DNA of 64,000 nt from Liolophura sinensis (taxonomy: Eukaryota > Mollusca > Polyplacophora > Chitonida > Chitonidae), in assembly GCF_032854445.1 (NCBI RefSeq), contig NC_088306.1, forward strand, positions 686,501 to 750,500, written 5' to 3'. Shown here piece by piece: positions 62,001 to 64,000 of the stretch; positions within the stretch are counted from its first letter, which is position 1; each line of letters starts with the position of its first letter. The position numbers and the translations under genes are program-made. The notes beneath the pieces are model-generated. The model was not told the origin of the DNA. It saw nothing but the letters and a program-made list of their open reading frames with translations, and ran no database searches.

Positions 62001-62035
62001 TCAGCTGGAACGAGAAATGGAGCGGATAGAGACAG
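50004..62035 (+). CDS. SPFH/Band-7-like protein, 11 exons, 3' end beyond window
   Basis: Exons 50004-50024, 52071-52121, 53293-53346, 54825-54931, 56153-56323, 56862-56973, 57586-57669, 58115-58152, 60220-60261, 60916-61102 and 61963-62035 join in frame (313 codons plus one base) with GT-AG introns throughout. I do not know a gene name. The layout fits an SPFH (stomatin/prohibitin/flotillin) fold: an N-terminal beta-rich part with GPKR (residues 39-42) and SLDANEVLVSYR (about 99-110), then RTADDAVITVKLMIFYEL (about 177-194), a helix DPIADFI (206-212), GYEVSKVVYRGY (about 256-267), and a charged C-terminal helix (LQRMHNRAVAERAKL, FEKEQQEQ) likely to be a coiled coil. No signal peptide or membrane segment. 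From memory, uncharacterised bacterial SPFH proteins share the same phrases. A scaffold or oligomer-forming role is inference only. Confidence 0.85.
50173..50670 (+). other. Intronic 165-codon open frame without ATG start
   Basis: Open from a stop at 50170-50172 to TAG at 50668-50670 in intron 1 of the SPFH-like gene. The first ATG comes only about two thirds of the way along. Rich in basic residues (KRHRAQRRNKILRWIEKK) then FLEEFRSHKNEYPTMKDTQ. No domain recognised. It could be an alternative exon, an old retro-derived piece, or chance; base composition is more gene-like than its flanks. Confidence 0.25.
50671..52070. other. SPFH-like intron 1, rest: no recognised feature
   Basis: AT-rich intron ending in a good acceptor (CTTCCTTCAACATTTTAG). 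Confidence 0.5.
52071..52121 (+). CDS. SPFH-like exon 2
   Basis: 17 codons, phase 0 both sides, QEARMTIGWKTLDVGEQ. Acceptor ATTTTAG, donor GTATTA (weaker than the others). Confidence 0.8.
52122..53292. other. SPFH-like intron 2: no recognised feature
   Basis: Plain intronic sequence ending TATTCCTTTTAG. Confidence 0.5.
53293..53346 (+). CDS. SPFH-like exon 3
   Basis: 18 codons, ALIYDIQGRARVEEGPKR, phase 0 both sides; donor GTAGGT. Confidence 0.88.
53372..53585 (+). repeat. Dispersed repeat family A, copy 4
   Basis: CATTTCGCATGTAAAAGAGC, TTTTATCAGCCCACAC, AATATGCTTGAATAAACACC. It lies just 26 bp downstream of exon 3 donor. Confidence 0.83.
53687..53937 (+). mobile_element. Nearly full-length SINE, same strand as host gene
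   Basis: Head partly lost (GTTGGTGCGCTAGCGCAGCG onward), B-box-like GAGGTCAAGTCCAGC, full body and AAAT tail. It sits in intron 3 of the SPFH-like gene. Confidence 0.93.
54043..54212 (+). mobile_element. SINE copy, head missing
   Basis: CTCTCCGGTTGTATGTGGGA, TTCCTCCCACCACAATGCTG, TGAAATATTCTTGAGTACGG and AAAT tail, about 105 bp after the previous copy in the same orientation. Confidence 0.92.
54512..54575 (+). repeat. Dispersed repeat tail, CACAATATGGCTGAAATATT type
   Basis: CACAATATGGCTGAAATATT followed by GCCGATGTGGCGTTAAGCC. From memory a common molluscan repeat end; single copy here. Confidence 0.5.
54588..54740 (+). repeat. Dispersed repeat family D, copy 2
   Basis: GTGGGAAAGTTCATCAGTAA, CTTGCCAAAGGTCAGTGG, CCTGAGTGTGGCGATAAAC. 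Confidence 0.6.
54825..54931 (+). CDS. SPFH-like exon 4
   Basis: 35 codons plus GG. Starts IFLFRETFKRLARY, ends KEHLPG; contains a hydrophobic strand FIIITNKNG. Phase 2 end; donor GTACGT. Confidence 0.9.
55150..55272 (+). repeat. Dispersed repeat family C, copy 2
   Basis: TTTGCACAGTTTTATGAACC, CATCTTTAGTGACAGAAAG, GAATTCCACTAAAGAAAATG. Same orientation as 9838-9950. Confidence 0.65.
55273..56152. other. SPFH-like intron 4, rest: no recognised feature
   Basis: AT-rich; ends with a strong pyrimidine tract and CTTTTCAG. Confidence 0.5.
56153..56323 (+). CDS. SPFH-like exon 5
   Basis: 171 nt, phase 2 to phase 2. Encodes PAVVYKNPLVHENVSISDG, SLDANEVLVSYRIEEDCNVQ and RHIHYGPMLFMQEASE; the NP and LDANE segments look like conserved core. 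Confidence 0.93.
56324..56861. other. SPFH-like intron 5: no recognised feature
   Basis: AT-rich, no repeats recognised. Confidence 0.5.
56862..56973 (+). CDS. SPFH-like exon 6
   Basis: 112 nt. LHLFEWHGKDPVSKTRKIPG then FTKLRVIPDQFYYN; phase 2 start, phase 0 end, donor GTGAGG. Confidence 0.93.
56974..57585. other. SPFH-like intron 6, with a family D remnant
   Basis: At about 57165-57260 CTTGCCAAAGGTCAGAGGTT and CCTTGAGTTAAAC resemble repeat family D. Nothing else recognised. Confidence 0.45.
57586..57669 (+). CDS. SPFH-like exon 7
   Basis: 28 codons, phase 0 both sides: VEEVRTADDAVITVKLMIFY and ELKNIEQM. The alternating hydrophobic VITVKLMIFYEL fits a beta strand of the SPFH fold. Donor GTAAGA. 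Confidence 0.93.
57670..58114. other. SPFH-like intron 7: no recognised feature
   Basis: The open frame at 57693-58016 within it starts after the donor and has no supporting motif; treated as intron. Confidence 0.5.
58115..58152 (+). CDS. SPFH-like exon 8 (38 nt)
   Basis: LNSTQDPIADFI plus AA of the next Asn codon. Short, but framed by TTCTTTCAG and GTAAGT, and in phase on both sides. Confidence 0.9.
58339..59718. repeat. 17-bp minisatellite, about 81 units, two 714-bp higher-order copies
   Basis: Unit GATATAAATCACACTCA with ACCCAG, CCCTG and AACCAC variants. Rare markers recur exactly 714 bp apart (42 units): ATATTAATC at 58357 and 59071, and GATATACACCACACTCGG at 58543 and 59257. The array lies in intron 8 of the SPFH-like gene. 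Confidence 0.95.
59719..60219. other. SPFH-like intron 8, 3' part: no recognised feature
   Basis: Unique-looking sequence up to acceptor TGTTTTCAG. Confidence 0.5.
60220..60261 (+). CDS. SPFH-like exon 9 (42 nt)
   Basis: Completes Asn, then CLSADVVAYASKL and AC of Thr; phase 2 to phase 2, donor GTAAGT. Continues the helix begun with DPIADFI. Confidence 0.9.
60262..60728. other. SPFH-like intron 9, 5' part: no recognised feature
   Basis: No repeats; minus-strand open frames here overlap exon 9 and are not credible. Confidence 0.5.
60729..60858 (-). mobile_element. SINE fragment, antisense to host gene
   Basis: TTTATTTGATTGGTGTTCTA, ATATTCCACTTATACGACGG, CCAGCATTATGGTGGGAGGA. It lies in intron 9, ending about 57 bp before exon 10. 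Confidence 0.9.
60916..61102 (+). CDS. SPFH-like exon 10
   Basis: 187 nt, phase 2 start, phase 0 end. YLEFIERSGELNENARYPQL, GYEVSKVVYRGYHADDKLQR, MHNRAVAERAKLKIN. The GYEV-V-Y strand followed by a long charged helix is typical of the end of an SPFH domain. Its last about 30 nt and donor GTGAGT seed the array that fills the next intron. Confidence 0.94.
61069..61910 (+). repeat. About 34-bp array built from the exon 10/intron 10 junction
   Basis: The unit GCCAAACTCAAAATTAAT plus GTGAGTARCAGAARG starts inside exon 10 and repeats through intron 10 with substitutions (AAGTTCAGA, CATAATCAATTTGAGT) and some shortened units. About 16 copies retain ATGTGAGT; the first decoy donor is at 61137, 34 nt after the real one. 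An in-frame TAA at 61133-61135 precedes it. The array covers almost all of the 860-bp intron. Confidence 0.93.
61963..62035 (+). CDS. SPFH-like exon 11, last in window
   Basis: 24 codons plus G: FEKEQQEQSLTDFQLEREME and RIET. Highly charged, heptad-compatible helix. Donor GTGGGT, phase 1; the following exon is outside the window. Confidence 0.9.
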
Positions 62036-62044
62036 GTGGGTCCT

Positions 62045-62460
62045 GATAATTTGTAATAGGCTTTTCTGCTGGGATATCTTGAGATAGGCTTTGCTGCTGG
62101 AATAACTTGAGATGGGCTTTTCTGCTGTGATAATTTGAGATAAGTTTTGTTCCTGGAATGACTTGAAATAAGCTTTGCTCCTGGAATAACTTGAGATAGG
62201 TTTTCTCTGTCCTTGACAGGTTTTTTCTACCCTGATAACTTGCTGTAGCCTTTTTCCTCTGTGATAACTTCTTATAGGCCCGATAACTTGTGATAAGATT
62301 TTCTACCCTTATAACTTATACCCTGGTAAGCACTTTTTGTCCTGATAGCTGATAGGCTTTTCCTCCATCATAACTTGTGGTAGACTTTTCTACCCTGATA
62401 ACTTGTTATTGACCTTTCTGTCTCAGTAGCTTCTGATAGACCCTTTCTTCATGAAAACGT
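62045..62460. repeat. Degenerate about 30-bp repeat
   Basis: Variations on CTGATAACTTGNGATAGGCT and TTTCTGCTGGGA repeat with many changes from just after exon 11 donor. Old compared with the other arrays. Confidence 0.75.
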
Positions 62461-62811
62461 TTGAAACAGATTCACAAAATGTGAGAGTCCCCAAATGTCC
62501 CCAAATGTAAAGTTCTTACCTCATGATTGTTGACTTGACTGTAGTGTTCAGAGAATTGTCTGGTATATTGTAGTGAAGGGCTTGCAGGCTCAGCCGTCGA
62601 TTCTGCACAGGCATTTCGTCCCAATGCTTAGATTTTGATGCTGGAAAATAAAAGTTTGACACCTCTTTCTTGAGGTGGTATTGATGAGGTCATCAGAATT
62701 TCAATTTATCTTGACTTAAGTCAGAAATGGTATTGTGGAATGGACAACCCATGGTTCGCTGTGAATGTGAGGGTCTTGCACAATATAAAGGTTTTGTGTT
62801 AAAATTCACGT
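62461..62811. other. SPFH-like intron 11, unique segment
   Basis: No feature recognised between two repeat blocks. Confidence 0.5.
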
Positions 62812-64000
62812 CTTGCTAGTTCAGACACAGGTTTAAGTCTGGACTTTGGGCACTGCTAGTTCAGACGCAGCTTTACGTCTGGACTTTGGGCACTGCTAGT
62901 TCATAGGCAGCTTTACATCTGGACTTTGGGTACTGCTAGTTCAGAGGCAGCTTTACGTCTGGACTTTGGGCACTGCTAGTTCATAGGCAGCTTTACATCT
63001 GGACTTTGGGCACTGCTAGTTCATAGGCAGCTTTATGTCTGGACTTTGGGCACTGCTAGTTCATAGGCAGCTTTACATCTGGACTTTGGGCACTGCTAGT
63101 TCAGAGGCAGCTTTATGTCTGGACTTTGGGCACTGCTAGTTCAGAGGCAGCTTTACATCTGGACTTTGGGCCCTGCTAGTTGAGAGGCAGCTTTACGTCT
63201 GGACTTTGGGCACTGCTAGTTCATAGGCAGCTTTACATCTGGACTTTGGGCCCTGCTAGTTCAGAGGCAGCTTTACATCTGGACTTTGGGCACTGCTAGT
63301 TCATAGGCAGCTTTTCATCTGGACTTTGGGCACTGCTAGTTCAGAGGCAGCTTTACGTCTGGACTTTGGGCCCTGCTAGTTCAGAGGCAGCTTTACGTCT
63401 GGACTTTGGGCACTGCTAGTTCAGAGGCAGCTTTACATCTGGACTTTGGGCCCTGCTAGTTCAGAGGCAGCTTTACATCTGGACTTTGGGCACTGCTAGT
63501 TCAGAGGCAGCTTTACGTCTGGACTTTGGGCGCTGCTAGTTCAGAGGCAGCTTTATGTCTGGACTTTGGGCCCTGCTAGTTCAGAGGCAGCTTTACGTCT
63601 GGACTTTGGGCACTGCTAGTTCATAGGCAGCTTTACGTCTGGACTTTGGGCACTGCTAGTTCATAGGCAGCTTTACATCTGGACTTTGGGCACTGCTAGT
63701 TCATAGGCAGCTTTAAGTCTGGACTTTGGGCACTGCTAGTTCAGAGGCAGCTTTACGTCTGGACTTTGGGCACTGCTAGTTCAGAGGCAGCTTTACGTCT
63801 GGACTTTGGGCACTGCTAGTTCAGAGGCAGCTTTACGTCTGGACTTTGGGCACTGCTAGTTCAGAGGCAGCTTATGCCTGGACTTTGGGCACTGCCAGCT
63901 CAGAGGCAGCTTTACATCTGGACTTTGGGCACTGCTAGTTCAGAGGCAGCTTTATGTCTGGACTTTGGGCACTGCTAGTTCATAGGCAGCTTTACATCTG
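62812..64000. repeat. 40-bp tandem array, about 29 units, runs off right edge
   Basis: CTAGTTCAGAGGCAGCTTTA and CGTCTGGACTTTGGGCACTG, period exactly 40 for most units, with a one- or two-base change near 63872-63890. Variants (TCAGAGG/TCATAGG, ACGTC/ACATC/ATGTC, GGGCACTG/GGGCCCTG) mix along the array. Confidence 0.96.

Noticed and set aside
1-64000. CRISPR arrays
   Set aside because: The repeats are back-to-back tandem units without unique spacers, in an animal genome, with no cas genes.

Overview
The window looks like nuclear DNA of an invertebrate animal, most likely a mollusc. The evidence is spliced genes with GT-AG introns of metazoan type, scattered copies of a tRNA-derived SINE whose body (TTGATTGGTGTTTTACGCCG, AATATTTCACTTATACGACG) I remember from molluscan genomes, many ACATGT runs, and a very heavy load of minisatellites. 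The phylum call is from memory; no search was run.

Two protein genes are well supported, and both are cut by a window edge. On the left (227-19126, minus strand) is the 5' end of a class VII unconventional myosin (MYO7A type). A 5' UTR/start exon at 19059-19126 is followed by a 17.1-kb first coding intron and three motor-domain exons; the P-loop exon lies beyond base 1. On the right (50004-62035, plus strand) eleven exons join without a frame break into 313 codons of an SPFH/Band-7-like protein that I cannot name. It continues past the right edge.

Between the genes (about 19.1-50.0 kb) I find no convincing gene. That region holds tandem arrays, SINE fragments, a MITE family with terminal inverted repeats, a second dispersed repeat family and unremarkable AT-rich sequence. 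Two open frames (38155-38559 and 50173-50670) are listed only as weak candidates.

Tandem arrays fill roughly 18 kb by my own interval sums. The largest is a 39-bp array of about 124 units (14073-18908) in myosin intron 1. It is open in several frames on both strands, but the pattern of variation argues against coding. It carries an internal 820-bp duplication, and the 17-bp array at 58339-59718 is essentially two 714-bp copies.

The most unusual observation is that two arrays are built from exon/intron junctions. The 66-bp array at the left edge repeats the end of myosin exon 4 with its 5' splice site. The array at 61069-61910 repeats the end of SPFH exon 10 with its 5' splice site and makes up nearly all of that intron. 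In both, use of the first decoy donor would bring an in-frame stop into the mRNA.
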